DNA from: Acanthosepion esculentum | Lineage: Eukaryota; Mollusca; Cephalopoda; Sepiida; Sepiidae | Length of the DNA: 64,000 nt | Direction of reading: 5' to 3' | Assembly (NCBI GenBank): GCA_964036315.1 | Contig: OZ038488.1 | Location: 65,459,909 to 65,523,908, forward strand | Part shown: in pieces, positions 43,430 through 56,101 of the stretch | Position numbering within the stretch: the first letter of the stretch is position 1 | How the letters are laid out: each line of letters begins with the position of its first letter | Position numbers and translations under genes: made by a program | Notes under the pieces: model-generated | Databases searched by the model: none | What the model saw: only the letters and a program-made list of their open reading frames with translations | What the model was told of the DNA's origin: nothing

Positions 43430-44035
43430 AGTTCTATAGAACATTGCTGTGGATAACATGGACTATGTTTACCTATTGCAAAACAAGTAAACACTATTAG
43501 GTTCATATATAAATGACTAATATTCATCTATCCCAAACCAAGTAAATGCTTATAAGCCCAAATATAAACGACTAATATTTACCTATCCCAAACCAAGTAA
43601 ACACTATAAAACTCAAATATAAATGAGTAATATTTACCTATTTACCTATCGCAAACCAAGTAAACACTATAAGACTCAAATATAAATGAGTAATATTTAC
43701 CTATTTACCTATCCCAAACCAAGTAAACACTATAAGACTCAAATATAAATGAGTAATATTTACCTATTTACCTATCGCAAACCAAGTAAACACTATAAGA
43801 CTCAAATATAAATGAGTAATATTTACCTATTTACCTATCCCAAACCAAGTAAACACTATAAGACTCAAATATAAATGAGTAATATTTACCTATTTACCTA
43901 TCCCAAACCAAGTAAACACTATAAGACTCAAATATAAATGAGTAATATTTACCTATTTACCTATCCCAAACCAAGTAAACACTATAAGACTCAAATATAA
44001 ATGAGTAATATTTACCTATTCCAAACTAAGTAAAT
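43430..44035. repeat. 63-bp minisatellite
   Basis: About nine units of AAGTAAACACTATAAGACTC, AAATATAAATGAGTAATATT, TACCTATTTACCTATCCCAA, ACC. Outer units are shorter (lacking one TTTACCTA). Two central units carry CGC instead of CCC, alternating with CCC units. Confidence 0.95.
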
Positions 44036-44070
44036 ACTATGAGATTCAAATAAACTAATAAAAAAAACTT

Positions 44071-44127
44071 CAAGATTAAACAACCCAACAAGTACTGATA
44101 TGTTATAAAATCAGTCAACCCAACCAA
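44071..44127 (+). repeat. Shared retroposon tail after the 63-bp minisatellite
   Basis: AGATTAAACAACCCAACAAG, TACTGATATGTTATAAAATC and (CAAC)n resemble the tail at 19409-19469, in the same position relative to a minisatellite body. Confidence 0.4.
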
Positions 44128-44394
44128 CTTGTAGAAAAAAGAAGTATCTCTTTCCAAGTGGAGTATACACCTGGAGAAGGTTGTTGTTACATGTTTCAGT
44201 TTTGTTCAGTAGATGAACCTTCTAGATTCTGAAATAATGTTTTTCATTATTTATTCTTGCAGGCTGTGTGTAGTGCATGAGGCAGATAGTGGTTTTAGTA
44301 GTTAGTAGATCTTACAGAGTAAAGTTGATAACCCTGTACTTAACTTTTTCCTTTACCCACCCATGTTTGAAATCAGAGTTATCTTTCTCTTTCT

Positions 44395-44581
44395 CTTTGA
44401 CTGGTTACCAACCAAGGCTAAAGAACTCAGTCTGTTCTGCAAATTATCCATTTTGAGATGGGGAGAAGAAATAGTTTCATGCCTTTCCCAAGAGTAATAG
44501 CACAAAGTAAACACAAACTTGTGACAGCAGGGGTTTGAACCTGGATTACAAGTTCCATTCTTTACACTGTTAACCATTATT

Positions 44582-44585
<4 letters not shown>
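44395..44585 (-). mobile_element. tRNA-like SINE, family B, inverted
   Basis: TGGTTACCAACCAAGGCTAA, CATGCCTTTCCCAAGAG and GGGGTTTGAACCTGGATTAC (B box complement). It ends at a (GT)n tract. Confidence 0.7.

Positions 44586-44643
<58 letters not shown>
44586..44643. repeat. (GT)n microsatellite
   Basis: About 28 GT units. Confidence 0.97.
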
Positions 44644-44645
<2 letters not shown>

Positions 44646-44659
44646 CGCACACATATTAA

Positions 44660-46025
44660 AGAAAGTCTCCTTGAACTACTTCACTAAATTTCTCACAAGT
44701 AATTAAATGCTGTTTTCTCAACTCTGGTGACAGACCTCTTTCTGTGCCAGTGCGCCATCTTGAGATGAAAATTTTTTTTTTTTAAATTTTATTACTCATC
44801 TTCTTGACATTACTTACTTTGGTTCTAAACACTAAATAACATGACTGTATATTACATTGTGATATAATTTTTGGCCAATGCATCATCATGATTTATTTAG
44901 TATCATATTCCACCATGACTTGATAATTTGATTGTACAAATTGATGAACTTCAGTTCTCTCCTATACTTGATTTGTTCAAACACAGTGACTTAATCAGTT
45001 GGTGTCATTATTCTACAAGTGTGGAACAAACATTAAGGACTAAACTGAGGACTGATGCAAGGATCTTGTGGGCCTCCTCTGTATCCATGATACAGACATC
45101 CACCACTCTACTACAACTCAATTTTCTGGTAGTATTCATATGAAATACAAATTTTATTATAAACTACTTATGCACAATAATGGAACACATGCAATACAGG
45201 TGAATAATTTGACTAGAACAGGTGAAAATAAATACAATGTATCTAGATACAAATTATTATTATTGTTTTGTGGAAAATTTAAGCATCAACTTGAAATTTT
45301 TCTTGTTAAAAAGTTTAAGAATTTTAGCACATTCAACATTATAGATAAAAAACAGTAAATTTTATATAGTGTTTTTTTTAGACTTAGCATGAGCAAAACA
45401 AATTCACAGATTTGGCAAAAAAAGACCCTAAAATGATGTCAAAATACCGTAAAATTTTTCATCCTCAATAGTCAATTCTGTTTAGTTTAATTTGTAAGAT
45501 ATATAAATGTAGGTAAAAAAAGAAAATGTTGATAAGATAGTGAGGGTCACTAAGTACTACCCAGAGCTTTGGAGGTAGTACGCACCAGCCCTGACTAAAC
45601 TCACTACAGTAATACAGGTTTCCCAAGCTATGAAGTTTTCCTATGAATCATTTCATAAGTTTAAAAAGTGTAAGCAAAGAAGCATTTCCCATTAATTTTT
45701 ATGGGAAAAATTCTTGAGCATTTTTACATTTTCAAAATAAATGTACATGAGATTTTCACTTTGACTGCAGAAAATGAAAGAAAGATAGCCAAGTCCTTTT
45801 CCCATGAGTCCTTCTCATTCCATTAGTGGACACATCCATGCCGGGCTAATGTCATTCCCGTGATTTCTATAGCAAGTGGATTTTTTACAAAGCACAGTTG
45901 CCAGACCACACCCAATTTGTTTTTTTTAATCATTTTTCTCTAAGCAAGGCAATAAAGCAGGGGGTTACTGAGTGTTAAAGAATATTAGAAAAAATCACTA
46001 TTAAAGAGAGAGAAAATTAAAAAAT
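44660..46025. other. Intron 3 sequence, no gene
   Basis: AT-rich. 45860-45980 resembles 17100-17200. Nothing else recognised. Confidence 0.45.
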
Positions 46026-46029
46026 GAGA

Positions 46030-46265
46030 ATTAGGAAGACAGTAGATAATGATTGACATTGCATTTGAATTTTTGAAGATCAAATTTGACTGGGAAGCAA
46101 GAAGTCAAAAGAGAGTTCCACAAATGAGAAGTGTGGCAGAAGAAACTGTTAGCATAGAAGTTATGGTTATATTGAGCCAGTTCTATTGTAAAATGATGAG
46201 ACCTTGCCGCCAATCTAGTACTGCGCTTGAATTCATAATGTCTAGGAACTATAGAGGAAAGTAAT
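46030..46265 (-). pseudogene. LINE ORF2 extreme C-terminus, inverted
   Basis: - strand NHNFYANSFFCHTSHLWNSL, then LTSCFPVKFDLQKFKCNV and NHYLLSS with a stop. A single open frame of 60 codons, the best-kept copy of this tail in the window. Confidence 0.75.
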
Positions 46266-46639
46266 ATTTATTTTGAATAATACAAAAATGTGGCACAAGG
46301 CGGCCAAAAGGAGGTGGATAGAGGGGGTCTTCAATCTGTCTTATCTTAAACTTAGCTAGCCACAATTACTCACTCAAACATGCCACAGTATTCCTTACAC
46401 CAAAACAACACATTCTTACTTACCTTTCTTACTACAGCCACTATAATATCTCAAAGTTTCTATGTTATCCTAACTAGTTCCCATATGTACAATTTGTCTG
46501 TGGGGGCAGGGAATAAAAATAACATTTAAAAATTAAACCCCAAAGTTCATCAGAATAATTAGTATGAAAGTATTTATAGAAAAGGCACAGGGAAACTATG
46601 TTATGACAGTAATAAAGTGAGATGTGAGAATTACCCTTC

Positions 46640-46815
46640 TCTTAGACTGGTTGCCAACTAAGGCTAGAAAGCTCAGTCTGTCCTGCTATTTAACCCCCAG
46701 ATGGAGGGTAGAAGAAATGTATTCATACCTTTGTATGAAAGTGAATGTAATGACATAGGCTGGAATTCAAACTTGGTGTGCTGATCCCGTTTACCATGCA
46801 GATAACCACTATGCT
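46640..46815 (-). mobile_element. tRNA-like SINE, family B, inverted
   Basis: GACTGGTTGCCAACTAAGGC, TTCATACCTTTGTATG, GTGAATGTAATGAC and GGAATTCAAACTTGG. Confidence 0.7.
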
Positions 46816-47024
46816 AAACACATTACTGAAAAATATATCTTTAATTTAATCTAATAATTCAGTTGGAGTGCACAAAGGTGCCTAGATCTCTACATCAATT
46901 TACAGTGTACTGGGTTTTTTGGGAGTTTTTGAGCCTCTTGATTTTGATGAACAATTTCTGTGAATGGTCATCAATGAAATATCCCAACTTCTTTAAACTT
47001 CTTGATTGACCTGATGCTATGGCT

Positions 47025-47345
47025 TTTATCAGAGTGAGGAAGTTTTAAGAACAATGGTAACAAAAAGTACACTTATATTTAGAATTAGAAAGAGACAGTT
47101 GAAATTTCTGGGGCACATAATGAAGAAAGACAGCTTAGAGAATTTGACGCTCACAGGACAAAAAGGATAAAAGGAAGCTGCAAGTAAACTACCTTATGAG
47201 CTTTGAGTAAATGGATGTCAGAACAGGGAGTGGGCAGAATAGTAAAAAAAAATATTACTAAAAGCTACAAAGGGTAGGAAGTTGTAGAGAGCCATGATCT
47301 CCCATGTCCTGAGGTGACACAGCAAATAGAAGAAGAAGAAGAATG
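47025..47345 (+). pseudogene. LINE ORF2 C-terminal fragment and (AAG)n tail
   Basis: + strand decayed RQLKFLGHIMKKDSLENLTL, later ESHDLPCPE-type end and (GAA)n at 47330-47344. Same family as 5165-5590. Confidence 0.7.
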
Positions 47346-47408
47346 GGTCTTTGTCACTCAGATTTATATATGCTTTAAGTACTTGTAAATTCTGCCATCA
47401 TGCATGTA

Positions 47409-47415
47409 TATTTAG

Positions 47416-47446
<31 letters not shown>

Positions 47447-47516
47447 GCTAGCTAGCTAGCTAGCTAAACTAGCTAGCTAAACTAGCTAGCTAAACTAGCT
47501 AGGTAGATAGTTATCT
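47409..47516. repeat. (CTAT)n / (GCTA)n compound microsatellite
   Basis: CTAT run, then GCTA run with AAACTAGCTAGCT interruptions. A second (CTAT)n lies at 47750-47780, and the flanks of the two runs (CTGAGAGATTCTTG, CTTCTTGRYTGGGCTGAGAA) are duplicated. Confidence 0.9.
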
Positions 47517-47747
47517 CAGCCTTTTCTTACCTATATCAGTCCACTGATATCTGTTTGTAAGTATTTATTTTGGATTGTTGTGTACAAAGCCATATCTACC
47601 TCTGCCTGTTCATAATTATCTATATAGCTAAGGTGTTGCTGAGAGATTCTTGACATTACCCACTTCTCCACATTTGACTAAATGACCAAACATCAAATTT
47701 GTGTTTTTAGAAAGGCTTCTTGGTTGGGCTGAGAACTTTTCCATACA

Positions 47748-47779
<32 letters not shown>

Positions 47780-48111
47780 GGTGGTGCTGAGAGATTCTTC
47801 GCATGGCCCACATCTCCACATTTGGCTAAATATCAAATTTGTGTTTTTGGAAAGGCTTCTTGACTGGGCTGAGAACTTTTCAGCATCTTTCTAGCCAGCT
47901 AGCTAGCAATGCCAGAGGCATTCTGGGCTTGTGAGTCATGCCCTGCCTGATGACCACTTAAAACTAACAAGATAAAAAGAAATATGAAAAAGATATCAGT
48001 GTTACCAATCTAATTTCTTTTATAATAGAGAAGATTGAAAAGCTTGGAATGTTTTATTTCTCATACATAAATGCATTAGAATACAATCAACATTAAACGT
48101 CACAGAATGTG

Positions 48112-48115
<4 letters not shown>

Positions 48116-48155
<40 letters not shown>
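48116..48155. repeat. (GA)n microsatellite
   Basis: About 19 GA units. Confidence 0.95.
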
Positions 48156-48158
<3 letters not shown>

Positions 48159-48411
48159 GAGGGAAAGAAGGAGGGAAAAGGAGAGCAAGGGAAAGGGAGA
48201 ACAAGGAAAACATGAAAATAATGCAATTGCTAACAGTCTATAAAACATTTATTATTATTATTACTAACACGGTTTTAATATTTCCAGTTCACATGTTCAA
48301 TCTTAGTTGGGCTGAGAACTTTTTAGTACTCTATCTATTTATTCAGGCCTCCCCCATCCACCTGAATTTTTTAACCCAACATGCATGTTTCAATCATCTG
48401 TCCAATCCATA

Positions 48412-48472
<61 letters not shown>
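48412..48472. repeat. (TG)n(TA)n compound microsatellite
   Basis: TG run, then TA run ending at the left arm of the foldback. Confidence 0.95.
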
Positions 48473-48477
<5 letters not shown>

Positions 48478-48897
48478 CATGTTTCATTAAATAATATAGA
48501 TAAGTGTTGTCTATATATTTTATGTAAGTTTTTTTCATATAGTCTGATAATCTTAATAACATTATCATTAAACAATGAAAGAAAATCACAATATTGATAC
48601 ATACTTTTTTTTAATCCAATCTAAGCTTTCGGCTTACATAAGCCATTATCAAAGATGACAATTACACAATATATTTATGCAATACACGAACAAGAAATTG
48701 ATGATAGTCTTATTTGTTTACATGGATGATTTCCAAGCAACGATAAACACGTGCATATAAGTATGTATCAATATTGTGATTTTCTTTCATTGTTTAATGA
48801 TAATGTTATTAAGATTATCAGACTATATGAAAAAACTTACATAAAATATATAGACAACACTTATCTATATTATTTAATGAAACATGTATTAATGAAA
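48469..48897. repeat. Foldback with about 135-bp arms
   Basis: 48469-48604 (TTAATACATGTTTCATTAAA to AATATTGATACATACTT) is inverted at 48761-48897 with very few differences. The 156-bp centre contains a hammerhead-like stem (- strand GGCTTATGTAAGCC followed by GAAAGC, 48651-48624). (TA)n tracts lie at both outer sides (48444-48472, 48919-48940). Confidence 0.9.
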
Positions 48898-48944
48898 AAA
48901 TGCTGCCTAAATACACACAATATATATATATATATATATGTATA

Positions 48945-50233
48945 TACTCATGCCAAATGGATAACATCTACAACAAAACTGAACACAGCCAGGAATGAAA
49001 CTACAAAAAAAATATGGTAGAACACTAAAACACAAGAACACCAAAACCACTAAAACATAACCACCAACACCTATCATTAACAATACCTCCACTATCACCA
49101 ACATTACCATCGTACCCACAAACACCACCACCATTATAACAATTAACACAGACTGATAAAACCATCAGCACAGTTACCTACACTACCATCATGGCCATCA
49201 CCATGACAATTAGTGCAGCCATCAGAGAGGATAAGACCATTAGCAACCCCAGAAAATTATTATTATTTTGTAACAACTACTACCACTTTCCCTATTAATT
49301 TTGTTGTTACCACTTTATGCATCTACCGGAAATAACTACTACTATCATTTTCACTATCAGTACTGCAATCACTTCCTAAACATCTCCACTACCATTAGTA
49401 CTGTTTTTTAACATTGTTTTTATTATTGCTATTATTATGATTATCACCATCAATATTATTATCATCATCATCATCATCATCATGGTTACCACAACTATCA
49501 TCATAATTAAGATTGTCATTACTGCACCCCCTTTTTTCTTTTTATTATACTTTCATTTCCATCATCATTAAGGCTAAATTATTAACATATTAATATTAAT
49601 TAATATTACAGTTATTATCACTATCAGCATAATCACAATCATTAATAATACACAAGCAGTCAGCATTAAAAATAAAATCATCATCATCACCATGCCCACA
49701 AACAGAACCCAAATACCCAGAACAATAGGAGTGTATGTGCACATCTACATGTGTGTGAGAGGAAGTGTAAGTTTGTCTGATGACTCAGGCGATAGATCTG
49801 ACAAGCGTCAAGAACACCCCTACCCACTCTTTGGTGAAATGAACATCACCACACATAAAAAGCCATGGTCCTGACACCGAAATAGAATTAAAATTGCATA
49901 TATATGTATGTCTGAGCGCATGGATGTGTATCTGCCCCTGGCCCTGGATTGTTTATATGGGTGCATTTGTGTAAACTAAAATGCATACACCTGTATGTGT
50001 GTGTATCTATGTCTGTGAGAGTGTCATTCTGAACAAGCACAGAGGGAAATTCTATCTCCCACCACCAAAAATATTCAAACAAGCATAAATAGATCCAATT
50101 TTAAAAAGCAAACCAGCTTGTCTGATGATTGCAAAAGTGTGAAACCCAGGGTCACAAACTCATATCCATACACCTGAATATGTTAGCTCTATCACTGACA
50201 TTGAGCTCTTTCCACTAAGTACTGCACATACAA

Positions 50234-50237
<4 letters not shown>
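48945..50237. other. Degenerate ACC/ATC-rich region
   Basis: 49010-49690 is dominated by degenerate ACCATC, ACCACC and ATCATC words on the + strand, a decayed trinucleotide tract. Thr-rich or Val-rich open frames there are artefacts. No gene. Confidence 0.6.

Positions 50238-50289
<52 letters not shown>
50238..50289. repeat. (TA)n microsatellite
   Basis: About 26 TA units. Confidence 0.97.
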
Positions 50290-50292
<3 letters not shown>

Positions 50293-51099
50293 TGTACTTA
50301 TATATATCATGCAAAGTTTAGCATTCATTTGGGGATGACTTTATTTTTGGTGACTGGTTCATTCCTTGATAAAAGCTCCCCCCAAAAATAAAGAAATAAA
50401 TTAGACCACCATTTAAAAGAGTCTTCATCCCCAACACCACCCCACCCTACCCCACCAATAAAAGATGGTTCACCACCCCAGTACCACCAATCACAAATGA
50501 GATTCCAGAATATTTCACCCTCCCCATACCTATACCACTCATCCCAAGGCAGTGATTTTGGCTTTGCTTGGACAGTTCTCCCCCCTCCCCACTCCTACCT
50601 CAACCACAACCCATTGTATTTGGCTGCGGAATTCAAGATGTATTTCAGAGTTGGTTGTAATTTTCACTAATCCACCACCGAAATCAAGTTGGCTTGGGCA
50701 CGTCCATAAGGGAAAAAAAATGTCAAATTCAAAGATTGGAAAGAAGCATGTAAAGATTCCCTTGTAGAAAGCCTTGTGCCATGATATTTGTTTGTAAATG
50801 TTTAACTTTTTGTATTGTATTTTTTGTTTTTCTTTCGTTCGTTTTGTCTCTGATTCTTTTATTTATCCTTCCTTCTCTGTCATTATTTTCTCTTCCCGAT
50901 TGCTATTGAATTATTTAATTATCAAACTTTTTTTTTCAGCCTCTGCTCACAACTTGTTTAATTTAGAATATGCTTACCCACTGTTATTTATCAATGCTGA
51001 AAAATTAAGTTTTACTGTCCTGATTTTTTAGTCAATAGCAGAAATCAGTACTTATAAGTCATTATTTAATATGAATTCTTTTGCATTTTTTACAGGTTA
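50290..51099. other. Intron 3 sequence, no gene
   Basis: C-rich patch at 50400-50600, otherwise AT-rich. Nothing recognised. Confidence 0.45.
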
Positions 51100-51240
51100 A
51101 TAGGAATAGATAGGCTCACATATCATCTGGTCCACACTCCTTCCATGTTTATTGAGCAGGAGTAGAGGTTCATCCCTTGTTCCCTGTTCAGGATATAGTT
51201 TACTAGTTCTCTTTCTTTCTTTCTCTTACCATGGCCACAA
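51100..51240 (+). repeat. LINE 3'-end-like repeat
   Basis: GGTTAATAGGAATAGATAGG, GAGCAGGAGTAGAGGTTCAT, as at 27972-28160. Confidence 0.55.
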
Positions 51241-51619
51241 CGATTTAACTGTCTTAACTTTTTCGTGATCAGACTAACCACTGGCTGTGACTTTCCATTA
51301 TGAGGGTACTAGGTTGGCAGTTTGCTGGCTGCTGCTTCCGACTGGTCATTAGAAATCTGAACTCTTTGGTAGCATTTAGGGAGACTGCTTTAATCAACAG
51401 CCTCATAATATCGAGGTATCTGTAGTGCCATGTCATGCATGGGTAGGTGTCCCTGCATGTATTTCCGGTGAGCAACCGTGAGGCCACATTATGCTCTGCC
51501 TGGCTGGTTTGTGCTGGTGTTGACAACAGATAGTGAAAATTATGGTGGTCTTTTTCCTCTCTCCTCAAAACATATCTCATAGAAATCACAACAAAAGGAA
51601 ATAAAACTAAACCAGCTAA

Positions 51620-53470
51620 CAAAAACCCACCTAACCCATCTCAATCTTTCTTTCTCCAATATTTGCGTTATCCATTCCAACTACTGTAGCATAGAATCTT
51701 TCCTGGTGGAGCAGTCAACAGATATCTTTACTCTTTGTGAAACCAACTTAAATTCTTCCATTGCTACCAATGAAGTCTTGATTCCAGAGTATCTTCCTCT
51801 TTGCTGAAAAGATTCCAGCATTCACATGCATGGCCTTGGTGTTTACATCTGAGATAATCTGCCGATGACCAGAGAACTGTCTCTTGAGGCCACTGACTAT
51901 TCTTTCATGTACTTCTGTCTTTAGCTACTAAATTCTGTCAGCTATATCTTTTTCCTTTATTGCTCTCCCTTTTCCCAAGACTGCAGTATATTAGACGTGA
52001 TTGCTGACAGTGTAGAAAAAGCACTTTCTCTCTATCCATCTGTGAACATCTTTGTCTTCAGTGATTTTAATGACACATGGCTGAAACATTCTAAAGGTAC
52101 TGATGTTGTCAGTAAACAGACATTAAATTTTTCCATTGCCCAATCCCTCACTCAAAATGTGGACTTCTCTACTCATTTCCCTAACCAAACCAAGCAACAG
52201 GCTTCTCTACTGGATCTATTTCATACCTCCTCTCCTTGCTCTTTCCAAGCTTCGCAATATTGCCCTCTTGCTAACTGGGACCACTCTGTGGTAGCTATTG
52301 ACATCTCCTTCCAAGCATCCATTAAACAGGAACCACCTATCCATAAGACCCCTTTCCATTACCAGCATGCTGATTGGGACTCATTCCAAGATGTTCTTCG
52401 TGATGCCCCTTGGACTGATATCTTCAACCTCCCAATTAAAAATTGTATCACTGGGGTTTCTTCTTGGGTCAAAACTGGCATGGACGCTTTCATCTCTTTA
52501 GTCTTCCGCATTTTTCACACCAGTATACTTGACCACCATAGCACACAGGACCCACTATTCTGGCTATACCAGTGTGACAGCTCTTGCCATAACAGGAGCC
52601 TATTTGCTACGGCTCATAACAAATGTAAGTGAGTCCCCGAAGGAGCTAAATCCCTGTTTGCTGAGAGAATGAGGCACCATATAGCCTCCAAAAACTTTGG
52701 CTCTCATGATTACTGGTGTCTCTGTAATAGGGTACTAAATAAGTGCAAGGTCTCTATTCCCCCTCCTTCAATCAATTTGAAGTGTTATCCTCCTCTGTCG
52801 ATAAAGCTGAATGCTTTGCTCATAAATTCTCCACTCTTGACTCATCTGGAGTGTCTCTGTCTACCTTCCCACTTAGAACTGGTTTTATGTTGAGTGATAT
52901 GAATGCATATAACCCCTTCCATGGTTTCTGCTATCATCTCTAACCTGGATCCCCAAAAAGCATGTGGACCTGATGGTATCTCTGTAATAGTTAGAAGAAG
53001 TGTACTCTTGAACTAGATCCTGTTCTCTCTATGTCTCACTACTTCCAGCTTTCCTGCCTGCTGGAAGTCATCGTCTGTTGTTCCAGTTTTTAAGAACGCT
53101 GGTGAATCACCCGACTCTTCCAACTATCGGTCTATTAACCTTCTACTTCTTTTTGGAGAAAATCCTAGAAGCCCTAATCAATGTCGAATTGGTTCATCAT
53201 CTCTCATTGCAGGGCCTTTTTTCAGACAAGCAATATGGCTTTCATTTTTCCAGGATAACAACTGCTGATGTACTAACGATAATTGTGGAAAGAGTCTATC
53301 ATGCTCAAGATAAAAAAGGTGAAGCCCGGTCTGTAGCATTGGGCATCTCGAACGCCTTTGGGAGAGTCTGACATTCAGGTCTTCTCCACAAGCTGAAAAG
53401 TTACGGTATCTCCGCTGATCCAGTCGTTCCTATCAAATGATGAAATGAAAGTTGTCCTGAACTTGAATAT
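51620..53470 (+). pseudogene. Decayed LINE, endonuclease plus N-terminal RT (CR1/jockey-type)
   Basis: The endonuclease starts with NICVIHSNYCSIESFLVEQ and CETNLNSSIATNE. A 211-codon open stretch (51997-52632) has FVFSDFN (the Gly-Asp-Phe-Asn-type motif of these endonucleases, here with Ser), LLDLFHTS and ANWDHSVVAIDISF (Ser/Asp-His block). The RT region near 53150-53420 has FSDKQYGFHFSRITTADVLT and KGEARSVALGISNAFGRV, where the usual Asp residues of DISKAFDRV are replaced. It ends abruptly at about 53470. Stops and shifts make it inactive. Upstream 51290-51610 may be its 5' region. Confidence 0.8.
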
Positions 53471-53474
53471 GAAT

Positions 53475-53790
53475 TAAAGAATGAAGATGTTAATGAAAGA
53501 AACTTGAGATTAAATTACTTTCTTTAAGAATCTGAATGGTACAGGCAATCCTGTAGGATAAAGAAAGATTTTGAGAATTCGGATGTGAGTTTGGATCTGC
53601 AATAAAGCAACTACTTTGATTTGAGTTTCTTTCATACATTTATTTACATGCAGAAACATGCATACTTGCAAGTGCAAACACATGCCAAATCATATAAACT
53701 ACCTACATAAATACAGAGACATATAATTACATGTTTTAAACACAAACTATACACACATACACACTAAGACATATATTTACACTCTCTCCC

Positions 53791-53836
<46 letters not shown>

Positions 53837-54518
53837 ATACACAGACAGGCACAGGTAAATATTAGGTGAGTGAAAAAGGTTTCCAGCAAAATTCCAGTTT
53901 CAGCAGTGTATTCAGTTTTTAGTTTTCAAAAGAGAGATCTGGATACTTTTCCACATACTTAATATGCATAAACACACACTAAGACAGAAACAAATTCGCA
54001 CATACACATAGACATAATCACAAATTTAAGCATAGGCACACGCTCAGAATTTTCCATTTTCTAACACATATTTACCTATCTTTTTAAATATATATATATA
54101 TATATATATAAATATATCCAGGAAAGAATGAGCAGCTCTGAAAGAGTCTGCCAAAAAAATTGCCTACTGGCATTAAAGTGCTCAATGCTATAAAAATTGA
54201 CAGAGATTCAATATTAATTCAAAAACCAGGTAGGCAGTGACTGGCCACTACTATAAGTTTCATGTGGTTGCACACAATCTTTAGCCAGCCAGTGACTGTA
54301 GTAGTAAAGTGAGTAATTTATATACCACTGGGTGGATTCAATTTGACAAGCAAACCAAACCTTTTTTTTTTCTTACAGCCATTTTGGATCTTGCCTGGGT
54401 GATTTACCACCCACCTGTGTGAGTTTTGTCACTTCGCTGATTGATGTTACCTTCAGCATACTCACTCAAGAGTTTCATAGATGGGCCTGTCTTTCTATTC
54501 ATAAGGGGTATCAGCAAT

Positions 54519-54567
<49 letters not shown>

Positions 54568-54570
54568 CAA
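53475..54570. other. Intron 3 sequence with microsatellites
   Basis: (CTGT)n at 53793-53824, (TA)n at 54092-54110 and 54520-54565. 54420-54500 resembles 23100-23180 (CACTTCGCTGATTGATGTTA and onwards). No gene. Confidence 0.5.
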
Positions 54571-54574
54571 AAGA

Positions 54575-54665
54575 AAGACATCACTAAGAGATACAAAGGA
54601 TAGGAAATTGTGGAGAGCCATGATCTCCCATGGCCTGAAGAAATATGGCACATAAAAGAAGTAAC
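54575..54665 (+). pseudogene. LINE ORF2 C-terminal end fragment
   Basis: RDTKDRKLWRAMISHGLKKY-type frame up to the stop, the last codons of the LINE family with the ESHD/HIEE tail. It directly follows a (TA)n tract. Confidence 0.65.
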
Positions 54666-54896
54666 TGATGAACCAATATCATCAAAAAAGCAATTTTATT
54701 TCAACAAAATCAATATTAGTCAAACAAAGCATCTGAATGTTTCATTTTTAATTAACTATATTATTATAGAAATTAGATTATAACTGGTTTCAACTCTGTA
54801 CTTTTTTAAGGTTTTACATATCCTACACTATTTCTTACTAAACTAGTACTGAAACAATATATGATACATAAATCTTAAAATGAATAAATATATAAT

Positions 54897-55345
54897 AACC
54901 AGCTACTTGTTTCCAAGCACATCTGTCTGCTAGGCTGGCTGGCCAATCCATGTTGCAGATGTCTACTCAGGCACATTTGTGTTTGCTCAACACACAAATC
55001 CACCTGTGTTTTTTGCTGCAACTAGTCTGAGCAGACCGTAGTTACAGTTTCTGGGAAAGAGCACATAATCTGATGTGATTAGCAGTTTGAACAATGTTAA
55101 ACTCTCAGTCACACTGACTTGTAACTTCATGCCAGCACAATCATTGATAGCTTCTGAATAGTTCCATCTTTACAGTTTCACTCACAAGACTTGGTTCAGC
55201 TTGTGGTATGGTTTTTCAGATACTTTCCAAAGGTGCCGCACACTGGGGTCACCCATCAAGCCAATAAACAAATCAGCCATAGTGAGATTCTAATCTGGGC
55301 CTCATGACCAGAAAGTGAATGTTCTAACCACTTGGCAGAAATATT
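54897..55345 (-). mobile_element. tRNA-derived SINE, family A, inverted
   Basis: Same order as 4194-4640: GCTACTTGTTTCCAAGCACA, AGGCACATTTGTGTTTGCTC, GACTTGTAACTTCATGCC, CTTTCCAAAGGTGCCGCAC, then a decayed B-box complement (GATTCTAATCTGGGCC). Confidence 0.75.
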
Positions 55346-55439
55346 CTTCTTATTATTATTACTGAGTCACTACACTACACACATCCAGTATTGTGCAAAG
55401 AGCCTTGACTGAAGTGTTATGGTTTCAATGTCATTAAGA

Positions 55440-55605
55440 GTGCATGAATCTTCAAGACTGAGTTAAAATAAAAGATGCTCCATAATTTGTAATTCCCGCA
55501 TTGGCAGTTGAGATCATCATCAGGGGTATATCCCTATTTCTGAAGGTTGGCTCTGCAGCAACCAATAGCTGTTTGGAGGTGATTCAGGCAGCACCAGAAG
55601 TTTTT
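55440..55605 (-). pseudogene. LINE ORF2 C-terminal zinc-finger-like fragment, inverted
   Basis: - strand NHLQTAIGCCRANLQK, then GYTPDDDLNCQCGN, the order (LxTG.GRC, then CxC) seen after the RT domain in several LINE clades. Broken by a stop. Confidence 0.5.
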
Positions 55606-55800
55606 ATTTTCTAATTCTTTCACATCTAGTAATCCTTTGTGTCTTAGTGGCTTTACTACCTTGCTTGGGTGGTGAAAAAATAATCAGAAATGATTACTCT
55701 TCTATTGGTCTCACTCCATAATGTTTTCTGATTTCTAATTCTTTCACATCCAGTATTCCTTTGTGTCCTAGTGGCTTTATTGCCTTACTCAGGTTGAATT
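55605..55800 (+). repeat. Duplicated LINE 3' end
   Basis: TTTTCTAATTCTTTCACATC, then TTTGTGTCTTAGTGGCTTTA occurs twice about 130 bp apart (55606 and 55729). Confidence 0.6.
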
Positions 55801-56101
55801 TGTTTAAAAAACAAAAAAATTAAACTTCTCCAGTTGCTTGATTTTGATATTGCCAGTTTGTAGCTCACATCATGGGTTATTCCTCTTGCTGAAAACCTTA
55901 CATTCTGTCTTAAAATTGATGGTTAGTCCTTTCTTCCAGCTTTCCTTTACTACCTTGTCTAGGAGTTCCTGCATTTTTTTCTGTTAGTAAAAAAATGTTA
56001 AAATAGGAGTTTTTCAAATTGTTTTATATATTTACTATGCTTTGGAATCTCATTCAACTTTATACATATGTGTATATTTGAGAATGGTTTTCTTTTTTCA
56101 G

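Noticed and set aside
49010..49690. Open frames of Val- or Thr-rich sequence
   Set aside because: Products of a degenerate ACC/ATC trinucleotide tract.
51269..51622. 117-codon - strand frame
   Set aside because: It lies just upstream of a + strand LINE and is probably antisense of its 5' region. No domain recognised.
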